Shown here piece after piece: positions 1 to 9,976 of a DNA stretch of 64,000 nt; positions within the stretch are counted from its first letter, which is position 1; each line of letters opens with the position of its first letter. The stretch comes from QHXW01 sp963752965 (GTDB lineage: Bacteria; Acidobacteriota; Terriglobia; Bryobacterales; Bryobacteraceae). The DNA is taken from assembly GCA_963752965.1 (NCBI GenBank), contig CAVWAJ010000013.1, positions 434,001 to 498,000 on the forward strand. Direction: 5' to 3'. The notes beneath the pieces are model-generated. The model searched no databases. It was given only the letters and a program-made list of their open reading frames with translations, and was not told where the DNA came from. A program made the position numbers and the translations under genes.

Positions 1-1135
1 GCAGTTCTCCGACCTGATCATCGCCATAGCCGGCCACTCCCAAAACGTTGAAAACCAGCGCGCTGTGATAAGCAGTGATGGCGCGCCCGCTCTCGCTGAC
101 GATGGTTGGATGCGCGACTCCGGCTTCGTCGCACACGTTCTGAATGTGATAGACGACGTCCGCCGCGTATTCTTGGAGCGTGTAGTTGACGCTCGATTCG
201 AAGTCTGTCTGGGAGCCATCGTAATCCACACCAAGGCCGCCCCCGACGTCCAAATAGCGCAGTCCGGCGCCGGCCCGCGCGAGGTCTGCGTACATGCGCG
301 CGGCTTCGTTGACCGCGGCCTTCAAGTGGCGAATATTGGTGATCTGGCTGCCCAAATGAAAGTGAAGGAGGTGCAGGCAGTCAGCGAGGCCGCGTGTCTT
401 CAGCTCTTCGAGCGCCCGCACAGCCTCACTGGTGGTCAGCCCGAACTTCGAGCGATAGCCGGCCGATGACTTCCATCGTCCCGCGCCGCGGCTGGCGAGT
501 TTGACACGCAGGCCAATGGTCGGCCGTACACCCACGCGCTCCGAGCACCTGGCGATCAGGTCCAGTTCCGTGTACTTCTCGATAACCGGGATAATGTGCC
601 GGCCCACTTTCTGGGCCAGCATCGCCATCTCAATATATTCTTCATCCTTGAAACCGTTGCAGATGATCGGCGTTTCGTTGTCGGCGAGAGCCATGACAGC
701 CAGCAGCTCGGGCTTCGAGCCGGCCTCGAGGCCAAAATGATATGGCTTGCCGTACTCTAGAACCTCTTCCACCACCTGCCGCTGTTGGTTGACTTTGATC
801 GGGTAGACGCAGAAGTAGCCGCCCTGATACTTATGGTCGGCGATGGCCGTTTGAAACGCCGAGTGGATCTCACCCAGCCGGTGCTTCAAAACGTCGGCAA
901 AACGAACAAGGATGGGCAGCGAAATGCCACGCAAGACCAGAGTGTCCACCAGTTCCTTGAGGTCGATGGCGCGCGCCGGATCTTTTTCGGGGTGGACGAG
1001 AATATGGCCATTCGGAGCCACGGAAAAATAGCCCTTCCCCCAGCTCGCCACATCGTACAGGTCGCCCGCGTCTTGCGTGGACCAGCGCTCCGTGGGCTCC
1101 AGAACCGACGATCCCTTGCGGCCGTTTCGCTCCAA
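1..1135 (-). CDS. speA: Biosynthetic arginine decarboxylase, 3' end outside window
   Basis: PLP-dependent decarboxylase converting arginine to agmatine, the first step of putrescine synthesis. About 378 codons are visible. In the sequence: a YPIKVNQ segment near the N-terminus whose Lys is the expected PLP-binding residue, ICNGFKDEEYI, and the glycine-rich DVGGGLGVDYDGS motif of the alanine-racemase-like barrel, all collinear with bacterial SpeA. The start is uncertain: I chose a TTG at 1135 because GGGAGG lies just upstream, but the frame stays open further 5'. The C-terminal part runs off the window. The membrane-protein gene at 1232-2641 lies upstream on the same strand. Confidence 0.9.
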   Translation of the reverse strand, partial: MERNGRKGSSVLEPTERWSTQDAGDLYDVASWGKGYFSVAPNGHILVHPEKDPARAIDLKELVDTLVLRGISLPILVRFADVLKHRLGEIHSAFQTAIADHKYQGGYFCVYPIKVNQQRQVVEEVLEYGKPYHFGLEAGSKPELLAVMALADNETPIICNGFKDEEYIEMAMLAQKVGRHIIPVIEKYTELDLIARCSERVGVRPTIGLRVKLASRGAGRWKSSAGYRSKFGLTTSEAVRALEELKTRGLADCLHLLHFHLGSQITNIRHLKAAVNEAARMYADLARAGAGLRYLDVGGGLGVDYDGSQTDFESSVNYTLQEYAADVVYHIQNVCDEAGVAHPTIVSESGRAITAYHSALVFNVLGVAGYGDDQVGEL

Positions 1136-1231
1136 CTTGCCTCCCGAAAACTTCAGTGTCCTTCGAAATAGCGGTGGGGGCAAGTAATATTTGGACCTAA
1201 CACGCTTGTAACGGAAGAAAACTCCGGGCTT

Positions 1232-2637
1232 CTACCAGACCTTGGCATCCGGCCCGCTGAGCACCTCGCCCACCCGGCCATGATGTGTTACGAACATCCC
1301 GGCAAGCCGGTACGGCAAAAGTACCGGACCGGCACGGGCGGTTCTCCAAATCTGGTTGTCTCTCCAATCCCACAGACGCTCCTGACGGGCGTCCACCGGT
1401 TGCGGCATCGCGTCCCAATGGCCATTTGGATAACAAAAGGCGCCGATTCCCTGCACCAGTATCGACCAGACGAGCGCGACGGCGAACGCAAGCTTCCACG
1501 TCCTCGAATTCTCGATCAGATGCATCGCCGGAATGAGCAAAATGACGAGACAGGGCATCACATCGGCCAGCAGACGTGGGCCATAAGAGAACCCGCCATA
1601 CCAGAGGCGCGATCTCGCAATCAGAAGAACTTGAGCAGCGGCCATCAGCAGGCAGATGAGATAGATCTCCGGATGCGGCGTGTGCCAGCCCCGTAGCCAG
1701 CGGTAGACGCCGACGGCCGAAAATAGGAACACTGGGCAGAAGACCAACAATCCACGGCTGGGGCTGACGAGTGAGCCGGCTAATCCCGCCAGCAAGTTGC
1801 CATGGAGCAGCCAGCCTGTCGGATAGGAGCCTCCGGCGCTGCCAAAGATCTGGAAGTTGTAAACCAGGACAATCCCCACCGATACGGCCGCGCAGCCTGC
1901 AAAGACCACCTTGCGCGCCACGCTCCAGCGTGAGCGCAAGACGTACACCGCCACGATCCCGAGGAACATCGCATTGCTCAACCGGATCGCGACACTCAAG
2001 CCAGCCCACAATCCAGCCTGGGCAGCCGGCGTGCGCTCCGAGCTTTCCGACGCCAGAACCAGGCAAAGCAGCCCCGCAATGATGAGCAATTCACTGGCAC
2101 CGTGTTGCCACAGAGCCTGGCTCGAAGTGCTCCAGGTGGGCGACCCGAACGCATAGACCGCTGTAAGCAACAACGCGTTTCGCCGGTTTGTCAGCTTGTC
2201 CGCCAGTGCGAGAAACGCGGCAACCGAAACGGCGGCGATCAACGATGCACTGACCTTCTCCATCATTCTCGCAACCAGCACCACCCGATCCACAGGCATC
2301 TGCTCAATGTTCAAAAAGGCCAGAAACGGCGCGTACAGTGGCGTCAATAACAGCGGAAGCGCAATGGGAAACGAAGAGTAGTAATGGCCGTGACGGCGTG
2401 AGAACCACGCGGGTTTCATGTGCTGCGAATCGGTGTACCAACTTGCGAAGCGGTCGAACGTAATGCTGTGGCTGCCCACAATTGTGAACGGGAGCAGGGC
2501 GGCCGGAGCCGTGTCTCCCGACGGAATCGGCCGCAGATTCAGGTTGTAGATGAAGAACGCGGCGAAAAATACACCTGCATAACGGCGCCAGCAACCTGGT
2601 AGAGGAAGCGCCGGCCGGCTCTCAGATCCGCTAGGAA

Positions 2638-2641
<4 letters not shown>
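1232..2641 (-). CDS. Polytopic membrane protein, GT-C-like, function unknown
   Basis: A 469-residue integral membrane protein with roughly ten hydrophobic segments after a short basic N-terminus. The first loop carries charged residues (GDTAPAALLP, then DRFASWYTDS) and a later loop has SPSRGLLVF, features seen in uncharacterised dolichyl-phosphate-mannosyltransferase-like (GT-C fold) proteins. I cannot identify a substrate. Its start codon overlaps the thiC stop by four bases (ATGA, 2638-2641), so it is probably translated coupled to thiC, though a metabolic link to thiamine is not evident. A membrane transferase is the best guess; a non-enzymatic membrane protein is possible. Confidence 0.75.
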
Positions 2642-4038
<1,397 letters not shown>

Positions 4039-4050
4039 AAGATTTTCAAA

Positions 4051-4081
4051 GCGCAGGCGCTCGCTCGACGGGCGCCCGCGC
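4051..4081 (-). other. Strong hairpin immediately upstream of thiC
   Basis: Read on the minus strand, GCGCGGGCGC and GCGCCTGCGC can form a ten-pair stem (one G-U in RNA) around an 11-base loop, ending 12 bases before the thiC ATG. It is followed by TTTGAAAATCTT rather than a long T-tract, so it is weak as a terminator. It could affect thiC translation, or mark an RNA processing site between the micro-ORF and thiC. Confidence 0.5.
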
Positions 4082-4091
4082 TGCTCGTCCT

Positions 4092-4157
4092 TTACTTCGA
4101 TTTGCTCTTCTTTGGTTTCTTGGTTTCCTTGCGGCCACGATCCTGCGATTTTGCCAT
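4092..4157 (-). CDS. 21-residue lysine-rich micro-protein
   Basis: A short open frame encodes MAKSQDRGRK followed by ETKKPKKSKSK, so more than a third of its residues are Lys. Support for its being real: GGGAGA nine bases before the ATG, a perfect TATAAT at 4184-4189, and a sequence style (MAKSQD followed by KK-rich tail) that I recall as an unannotated micro-ORF type in other bacteria. It would be the first cistron ahead of thiC. A basic peptide of this kind may bind RNA or the ribosome, but that is inference. The alternative is a leader peptide for thiC, though no Thr, Cys or Gly run suggests classical attenuation. Confidence 0.6.
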   Translation of the reverse strand: MAKSQDRGRKETKKPKKSKSK

Positions 4158-4183
4158 ACGAATGATTCTCCCTTCGCTTTCAA

Positions 4184-4189
4184 ATTATA
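4184..4189 (-). promoter_or_regulatory. -10 box TATAAT for micro-ORF/thiC operon
   Basis: A perfect TATAAT on the minus strand lies between the glycosyltransferase stop (4197) and the micro-ORF start (4157). It would give a transcript with a leader of about 20 bases including the GGGAGA ribosome binding site. No convincing -35 hexamer is seen 16-18 bases upstream. Confidence 0.5.
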
Positions 4190-4196
4190 ACCGCGA

Positions 4197-5318
4197 TCAC
4201 GCGCTCGCGGAGGCAGTTTTCTTCTGGGCGTGCCGAAACGGGAGTATGGAAGCAATCATAACAGCTAGCCACAGCCAGGTCCCCAGCGGAGTCCACAACG
4301 AATGGACCCAAGCGTGCCGCTGAAACCACGCCTCGCGGCCAGGCAACTCGGCTTTGGCCAACGTGGCGCGATTCACGCCTTTCAGCATTCCCAAACCGAG
4401 CTGCACGACGAGCACCCACTCCGCGCCCCGCGAGCCCTCAAGCGACGCCGCAATCGCAGCCGCCATGCCGCCGCAGTAAAAGACATGAGAAACCAGAGCA
4501 GCCCACCACAGCCGCGGGAGGTCGCGGCGGGCGAACGACACTTCGCCCATGGCCCGAATGACGAACCCGCCCAGGTCTGTGCGGCCGGCGTAGGCGATCA
4601 TGCCGCCAGGAGCAAACGCAATCCGCAGCCCCGCCTGGTGCACCGCACGCGTCAGCGAGCCACTGTCGCTCGGCGAGCTCTGCCACGCGTCGGGGATGCG
4701 TAGTTCGAAGAACATTTCTTTCTGGATGGCCATCGATCCGGCCCACGCGAACGGATTGTCACCCGGCCCGAGCAGGCCCGCAATGGGTGCGTTCCACACG
4801 CTGCGTAGGAGCGAGGAGAAGTCCGGCGGTTCCGGCAGGAACCAGCGATATCCTGTGCTCACGCCGACGTTCGCCTCGGAGAGCCGTGCGGCCAGCGCTC
4901 GCAGCCAACCAGAAGCAACGCGGCCCCCGGGATCGGCAAACGCCAAGATCTCCGAGTGCTTGCGCGCTGCGCGTACACCTGCCAGCCGGTTCGTGATTCT
5001 GTCACTGTTCTTGTGGTTAGCACCAACCAGCACGACAATCACGCGCCCTGGCAAGACGCCGGGCGGTATGTCCGTGGCATTTCGGGCCGCCACGATCAGC
5101 TCGTAGTCGGGATAGTCCAGGGAAGCCAGCGCTCCGAGGTTCTCGCGCAGATCGTCCTCGTCGCCTTCGACTGACACAATCACGGTAGCGGGGGGAAGGA
5201 TTCGATTAGGATCAGGCGCGAGGCGATCCGCTACGAACCGCGCGCGTTTCCGTTCCCCGCGAAGCGCAAACACCGCGAGTGCGAGCGCCGGACCGGCGAA
5301 GAACCAAAACCAGAACAC
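4197..5318 (-). CDS. Membrane-anchored family 2-like glycosyltransferase
   Basis: A 373-residue protein starting at GTG. An N-terminal membrane segment (residues 1-18) precedes a GT-A domain: PATVIVSVEGDEDDL, YPDYELIVAARNATD, and LAFADPGGRV where family members usually have a D-x-D-type metal site. SPSDSGSL matches the region of the later acidic base seen in ceramide glucosyltransferase/HpnI-like enzymes. Two or three C-terminal membrane segments follow (about 280-365). Loss of one acidic residue in the metal site is odd and may mean altered activity. It is divergent from the aminopeptidase at 5422. Donor and acceptor are unknown. Confidence 0.75.
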   Translation of the reverse strand: MFWFWFFAGPALALAVFALRGERKRARFVADRLAPDPNRILPPATVIVSVEGDEDDLRENLGALASLDYPDYELIVAARNATDIPPGVLPGRVIVVLVGANHKNSDRITNRLAGVRAARKHSEILAFADPGGRVASGWLRALAARLSEANVGVSTGYRWFLPEPPDFSSLLRSVWNAPIAGLLGPGDNPFAWAGSMAIQKEMFFELRIPDAWQSSPSDSGSLTRAVHQAGLRIAFAPGGMIAYAGRTDLGGFVIRAMGEVSFARRDLPRLWWAALVSHVFYCGGMAAAIAASLEGSRGAEWVLVVQLGLGMLKGVNRATLAKAELPGREAWFQRHAWVHSLWTPLGTWLWLAVMIASILPFRHAQKKTASASA

Positions 5319-5407
5319 TCGAAAAGTCTAGCAAGAGCGTTAGCAGCGCATGCATCGCGCTCCAAACCGTTTCCCGCTGGCTTCGTAGAACGCGCGCTTA
5401 TTATCGC

Positions 5408-5413
5408 TATACT
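5408..5413 (+). promoter_or_regulatory. -10-like TATACT box, leaderless type
   Basis: TATACT ends eight bases before the aminopeptidase ATG at 5422, so transcription would begin at or next to the start codon. No -35 match is evident. It is one of a repeated set in this window (compare 9962, 32378, 34270, 63210). Confidence 0.4.
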
Positions 5414-5421
5414 TGAGGAAA

Positions 5422-6768
5422 ATGCGGCCACTTTTGGTAGTTGTGGCGATTCCGTTCTTGTCCGTGTCGATCGGTGCCGCGCCCTTACGCGTCAGCGATC
5501 CGCATATGCTTGAGCAATACCGCTCGCGCCGCGCGGATTTGCGCAAGGCGCTGGGGGATGGCGTCACCGTACTTTTCGGCCGCACCGAAGACCACGAAGA
5601 GGACCTTCGCGCCGGTTTTTTTCAGGAATCGAACTTTTATTACCTGACGGGTTGGCAGGAACCGGGGGCGATTTTGCTGCTCGCTCCGCTGCCGCAAGAT
5701 CCGAACGCGCCCGGCTATTCGGCTAAGGCCAAGCTTCCCCGCGAGATCCTGTTCTTACCCGAGCGCAATCTCGATGAGGAAAAATGGACCGGACGAAAGC
5801 TCGGGCCCGACGATCCGGATGCCCGCGAAGTCACCGGTTTTGCCTCCGTGATGCCGGCCCAGCGGTTTGAAGCCGAGCTGCTCCGCGCGCTGGAGTCCTA
5901 TACGCGCGTCTACACATTGCTGGACCAGCCTGCGGCCTCACGGCTGAAGCAACTGGCGCCTTTGCGCGAGGCGGCCAGCGCTGCACTGGCTACCACCAAA
6001 CTGCGCATGCATAAGTCGGCCGAAGAAATCGGCCTCCTGCAGCATTCCATTGACGTCACACTCCAGGCGCACCGCGCCGCCTGGCAACGCGCCGCCCCGG
6101 GACTCTACGAATACCAGATCGCCGCCGGAATGATGGACATGTATATGGCGGCGGGTTGCGAACGCAGCGCCTACGCGCCGATTGTCGGTTCAGGCCCGAA
6201 CTCGGTCTTCTTGCACTACTCGCGAAACTCTCGCCGCATGGACGCCGGTGAAGTCCTGCTAATGGACGTTGGGGCCGAATGTGGGGGCTACGCGGCAGAC
6301 ATCACCCGCACCATACCCGTGAGCGGGAAATTCACTCCCCGGCAGCGCGAGATTTACGAAATCGTGCTCGGCGCGCAGAAGGCGGCCATTGCCGCTGTCA
6401 AGCCCGGAATGATGCTGACCAAGGCCGCGCCGAACAGCCTCTACAGGATCGCCTACGATTACATCAATTCCCACGGCACCGATCTGCACGGCGAGCCGTT
6501 GGGAAAATATTTCACGCATGGGCTCGGCCACCACGTGGGCCTCGATGTTCACGACGCGTCTGACCCCAACTCCCCGCTCGAAGCCGGGATGGTGATCACC
6601 ATTGAGCCGGGCATTTATATTCCCGAAGAGAACCTGGGCATCCGCATCGAGGATATGGTGCTGGTGACCGAGCACGGCGCCAAGGTGTTGAGTTCCGCGC
6701 TGCCGCGCGAACCCGGCGCGATCGAGAAGCTCGTAGGACGTGGCGCGTCGTCCTCCGCGGGCCGATGA
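5422..6768 (+). CDS. pepP: Xaa-Pro aminopeptidase (M24B), exported
   Basis: Dinuclear-metal aminopeptidase removing N-terminal residues before proline. The protein is 448 residues from ATG 5422; an in-frame TTG at 5413 is less likely because it sits on the TATACT/GAGG region. An N-terminal hydrophobic stretch (RPLLVVVAIPFLSVSIGAA) predicts export. The N-terminal creatinase/AMP_N domain covers about 25-165 and the pita-bread domain about 195-430. All five expected metal ligands are present: Asp282, Asp293, His370 (in HGLGHH), Glu395 (TIEPG) and Glu410 (RIEDM). Its stop overlaps the start of the CHASE2 kinase by four bases (ATGA), so the two may be co-translated. Confidence 0.95.
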   Translation: MRPLLVVVAIPFLSVSIGAAPLRVSDPHMLEQYRSRRADLRKALGDGVTVLFGRTEDHEEDLRAGFFQESNFYYLTGWQEPGAILLLAPLPQDPNAPGYSAKAKLPREILFLPERNLDEEKWTGRKLGPDDPDAREVTGFASVMPAQRFEAELLRALESYTRVYTLLDQPAASRLKQLAPLREAASAALATTKLRMHKSAEEIGLLQHSIDVTLQAHRAAWQRAAPGLYEYQIAAGMMDMYMAAGCERSAYAPIVGSGPNSVFLHYSRNSRRMDAGEVLLMDVGAECGGYAADITRTIPVSGKFTPRQREIYEIVLGAQKAAIAAVKPGMMLTKAAPNSLYRIAYDYINSHGTDLHGEPLGKYFTHGLGHHVGLDVHDASDPNSPLEAGMVITIEPGIYIPEENLGIRIEDMVLVTEHGAKVLSSALPREPGAIEKLVGRGASSSAGR

Positions 6769-8627
6769 ACATGCCGGCTCTCAGCAAGCACAGTTTTGCG
6801 TATGCCGGTGTGCTGGCCGGAACGTTCCTGGTGGCACTTGTGGCGAGCTGGACGCCTCTGGGGACACAGATCGACAACACCGCGTACGACTGGATCTTCC
6901 GCATAAAGCAACCGCAACCCTGGCAGCCCGAATCTATCGTACTGGCGATCGATGAGCTTTCGTTTTCCGCGCTCGGCGGCCAGCTCGGCCTGCGCCGCGC
7001 ACTGGCGGACGGTCTGGAACGCATTGCAACCGCATCGCCCAAAGCGGTGGCCGTGGATGTGATTTTGGCCGATGGAGGCGATAAGGACTCTGACGCCCGC
7101 CTGGAGGCTGCATTCCGCGCAACGCGCAATCTAATTCTGCCTTGTGACTTGCTGCCCAATGGCAGCGGTTGGGACGATCCCCTGCCGCGCTTCCGGCGGT
7201 GGGCCACGGCTGTGGGGCACGTACACGCCGATGTCGATTCCGAGCGAGTAGCGCGCGCCGTCCCATTGGAGAAAGTCGCGGGACATGACCGCCGCTGGGC
7301 CCTGGCTCTGGAAGCGTATCGAGTCAGCCGCTCCGCCAGCATCTTGGAGACCCCGCGCACGCTGGATGTGGGTGGGGTTTCCATCCCGGCTTCCAACGCC
7401 AGCGGACGGGCCATGCGCATCCGTTACCTGCCACCCGACGGGACAATCCCGGCAGTGACGCTGAAACAGTTGCACGACAATCCCGCGTTCGCAGACCGGT
7501 TCGCCGGGAAGATCGTGTTCGCCGGCGTTACTGCGCAGACCGCGGTCAAAGACCGGTGGTTCACCCCCTACCCCTCACCGACTCCCGCGCCTGGCGTCGA
7601 AATCGATGCGAATGCGTATGAGACCATCGCCCAGCACCAATTTCTCGCCAGCGCGCCCGAGTGGTCCGTGGCCTTGTTCTGCCTGATCCTGACAGGGGCG
7701 GCTGGCGCAACCTTCGCGTGGTTCTGGGGCTGGCGAGCCATCGCCATCGCTTTGTGCATTCTCGCAATGGCGCACTTGGCGCCTTACGCGGCGTTTACTC
7801 AGGGCACGGTATTTCCGTTCTCGCCGGGCGTTTCCACCGCATGGCTTTCGCTCACGGCGGCAGTTTTCTGGCAGCTCTTCTATGTGCGCCGCCGCCTGGT
7901 GAAATCCGAAGCCGAGCGCGACCGCTACCAGCACGCCATGCAATTCGTCACGCACGAAATGCGCACGCCGCTCACCGCCATTCAGGGATCGAGCGAGCTG
8001 ATGAGCCGCTACGCCATGCCCGAGGAAAAGCGCAAGCAGGTCGCCCAGCTCATTCACTCCGAATCGAAGCGTCTAGGCCGCATGATCCAGATCTTCCTGG
8101 ATGTCGAGCGGCTCTCCGCCGGCGAGGTAGACCTCAAAAAAGAAGTCTTGCCGGTACGCGCGATCATGGCCGCCTGTGTCGAACGGGCCCTTCCGCTCGC
8201 TGAGCGAAAACAGATCCGCATCACCATGGATCAGCTCGGCGATGAGGTCCTGACCGGCGATCGCGAGTTGATGGAGTACGCTTTCTACAACCTGCTCACC
8301 AACGCCATCAAGTACTCGCCGGCCAAGACCGAAGTCACGGTCACCGGCGGGCGCGAGGGGGACCACTGTGCCATCTCGGTGCGCGACCAGGGCATCGGCA
8401 TCGAGCAGAAGGAAGTCCGCAAAATTTTTCAAAAGTTCTATCGGACGAAGAGAGCCGAGCAGTCGGGCGAAGCCGGCACCGGCATCGGCCTTTCTATCGT
8501 GGAACAGATTATTCTGCGGCACGGTGGGAGAATTGACGTAGAGAGCGCGCCTGGCAAGGGATCTTGCTTCACCCTGACGCTACCGGTGGCACGTGGAGTG
8601 CCGGCCAAGCCGTTCGCTGCAAACTGA
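6765..8627 (+). CDS. CHASE2-domain sensor histidine kinase
   Basis: A 620-residue membrane kinase. A signal-anchor (about 10-30) is followed by an extracytoplasmic CHASE2 sensor domain (about 35-290), three hydrophobic segments (about 300-375), then HisKA and HATPase_c domains. The H-box is FVTHEMRTPLTAIQG with phospho-acceptor His397. The N-box NLLTNAIKYS and G-boxes DQGIGIE and GTGIGLSI are intact, so the kinase should be active. It overlaps the aminopeptidase gene by ATGA and is followed one base after its stop by the NtrC-type regulator at 8629, its likely partner. The ligand is unknown. Confidence 0.95.
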   Translation: MNMPALSKHSFAYAGVLAGTFLVALVASWTPLGTQIDNTAYDWIFRIKQPQPWQPESIVLAIDELSFSALGGQLGLRRALADGLERIATASPKAVAVDVILADGGDKDSDARLEAAFRATRNLILPCDLLPNGSGWDDPLPRFRRWATAVGHVHADVDSERVARAVPLEKVAGHDRRWALALEAYRVSRSASILETPRTLDVGGVSIPASNASGRAMRIRYLPPDGTIPAVTLKQLHDNPAFADRFAGKIVFAGVTAQTAVKDRWFTPYPSPTPAPGVEIDANAYETIAQHQFLASAPEWSVALFCLILTGAAGATFAWFWGWRAIAIALCILAMAHLAPYAAFTQGTVFPFSPGVSTAWLSLTAAVFWQLFYVRRRLVKSEAERDRYQHAMQFVTHEMRTPLTAIQGSSELMSRYAMPEEKRKQVAQLIHSESKRLGRMIQIFLDVERLSAGEVDLKKEVLPVRAIMAACVERALPLAERKQIRITMDQLGDEVLTGDRELMEYAFYNLLTNAIKYSPAKTEVTVTGGREGDHCAISVRDQGIGIEQKEVRKIFQKFYRTKRAEQSGEAGTGIGLSIVEQIILRHGGRIDVESAPGKGSCFTLTLPVARGVPAKPFAAN

Positions 8628-8628
8628 G

Positions 8629-9939
8629 ATGCAACGCCTGCTCATTGTCGAAGACGACGCTGGGGTCCGCACCACCATCGTCACCTTCCTGGAACTTGAA
8701 GGCTACGCCGTGGACGCGGTCGCGTCCTCGGACGAGGCCCTGGCCCGTCTGGACCAGATTCAATATCCAATTGTTATTTCTGATATTTATATCGACGGCC
8801 GCACGGGTCTGGACGTAATGGAAGCGGCGCGCCGCAATAACCCGTCTTGTTCTGTCATCCTCATGACCGCGCGCGGCACCATGGAAACGGTAATGGCCGC
8901 GACTCGTGGCGGGGCCTTTGAGTATATCGCCAAGCCATTCGATCTCGACCGCATGCTGGAAACGGTGAAGCGCGCCGAAGCCGCGCTCATCGAGGACCCC
9001 AGCGAGGTGGAGCCCGAGGAATTGCCCGAGTCCGAAATGATCGGCAGTTCGTCGGCAATGGTCGAAATCTACAAGACTGTTTCTCGCGCCGCGCCTACCG
9101 ATGCCACCGTGCTGATCGAAGGCGAAACCGGTACCGGCAAGGAATTGGTTGCCCGCATGATCCATCGCAACAGTCCGCGGGCTTCCCAGCCCTTTGCGCC
9201 GGTGGACTGCGCATCCGTTTCCCCAACGCTGCTGGAAAGTGAGCTGTTCGGTGCGCTCAAGGGCGCCTACACCGGCGCGGATCGCGACCGCGTCGGGGTA
9301 TTCGAGGCCGCGCACCGCGGCACCGTGTTCCTCGACGAGATCGGTGACATCGAGCCCGCCTTCCAACTGAAGCTTCTGCGCTTCCTCCAGGAACGTGAGG
9401 TCCGTCCGCTGGGCGCCTCTCGATCGAAGCCGGTGGATGTGCGCGTCATCGCCGCCACCAACCGGACCCTACAGAAGATGGTGGAGGAAGGGAAATTCCG
9501 CGAGGATCTCTGGTTCCGCATCAACGTGGTGCGCATCACCATTCCGCCGCTGCGCGACCGGCGCGGCGATATCCCGCTGCTCGCGCGATTCTTTGTCCAC
9601 AAATACAATCAGCGCTATAGCCGCGAGGCGAAGCTGATGGAATCGGGTGTCAAGGCCATGGAAGAGTACGCCTGGCCGGGCAACGTGCGGCAGCTTCAGC
9701 ATTTGATCGAGCGCTTGGTGATCCTTGTCCCCAACGGCCGTATCGATGGTGAGGTGGTTCAGGATTCCCTGGAAGCCATGGACTCCCGCGACCGCCCGGT
9801 GGAAACCTTGGCCGATGCCGAAACCGAGCAGATCCGGCGCGTACTCGCGGCGACGGGTGGCAACAAGAGCCGCGCGGCGCAGATTCTGGGCATCGAGCGC
9901 AAGACGCTGTACCGGAAACTCGAGCGCATGAAGCTGTAG
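8629..9939 (+). CDS. NtrC-type sigma-54-dependent response regulator
   Basis: A 436-residue three-domain regulator. The receiver domain (1-120) has acidic pocket EDD at 8-10 and phospho-acceptor Asp52 in VISDIYIDG. The AAA+ domain has Walker A GETGTGKE (165-172), the sigma-54 contact loop GAYTGA (212-217) and Walker B VFLDEIGD. The C-terminal Fis-type helix-turn-helix includes NKSRAAQILGIERKTLYRKL. I chose ATG 8629, one base after the kinase stop, over ATG 8593, which adds residues unlike a receiver domain and overlaps the kinase. It should activate RpoN promoters, but I found no clear -24/-12 element in the window, so its targets are unknown. Confidence 0.96.
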   Translation: MQRLLIVEDDAGVRTTIVTFLELEGYAVDAVASSDEALARLDQIQYPIVISDIYIDGRTGLDVMEAARRNNPSCSVILMTARGTMETVMAATRGGAFEYIAKPFDLDRMLETVKRAEAALIEDPSEVEPEELPESEMIGSSSAMVEIYKTVSRAAPTDATVLIEGETGTGKELVARMIHRNSPRASQPFAPVDCASVSPTLLESELFGALKGAYTGADRDRVGVFEAAHRGTVFLDEIGDIEPAFQLKLLRFLQEREVRPLGASRSKPVDVRVIAATNRTLQKMVEEGKFREDLWFRINVVRITIPPLRDRRGDIPLLARFFVHKYNQRYSREAKLMESGVKAMEEYAWPGNVRQLQHLIERLVILVPNGRIDGEVVQDSLEAMDSRDRPVETLADAETEQIRRVLAATGGNKSRAAQILGIERKTLYRKLERMKL

Positions 9940-9961
9940 CGAAAGGCAACTTCCCTCGCGC

Positions 9962-9967
9962 TAGAAT
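9962..9967 (+). promoter_or_regulatory. -10-like TAGAAT box, leaderless type
   Basis: TAGAAT ends nine bases before the ATG at 9977 of the TIM-barrel isomerase. No Shine-Dalgarno or -35 match is visible. The geometry fits a transcript that starts at the AUG. Confidence 0.4.
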
Positions 9968-9976
9968 ACGGTCTCC

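Noticed and set aside
65..1171. Three short plus-strand frames over the first 1.2 kb
   Set aside because: They are antisense to arginine decarboxylase, whose motifs are clear on the minus strand.
4039..4196. TPP riboswitch upstream of thiC
   Set aside because: I looked for the CTGAGA and ACCTG conserved segments and found neither; the space is taken by the micro-ORF, promoter and hairpin.
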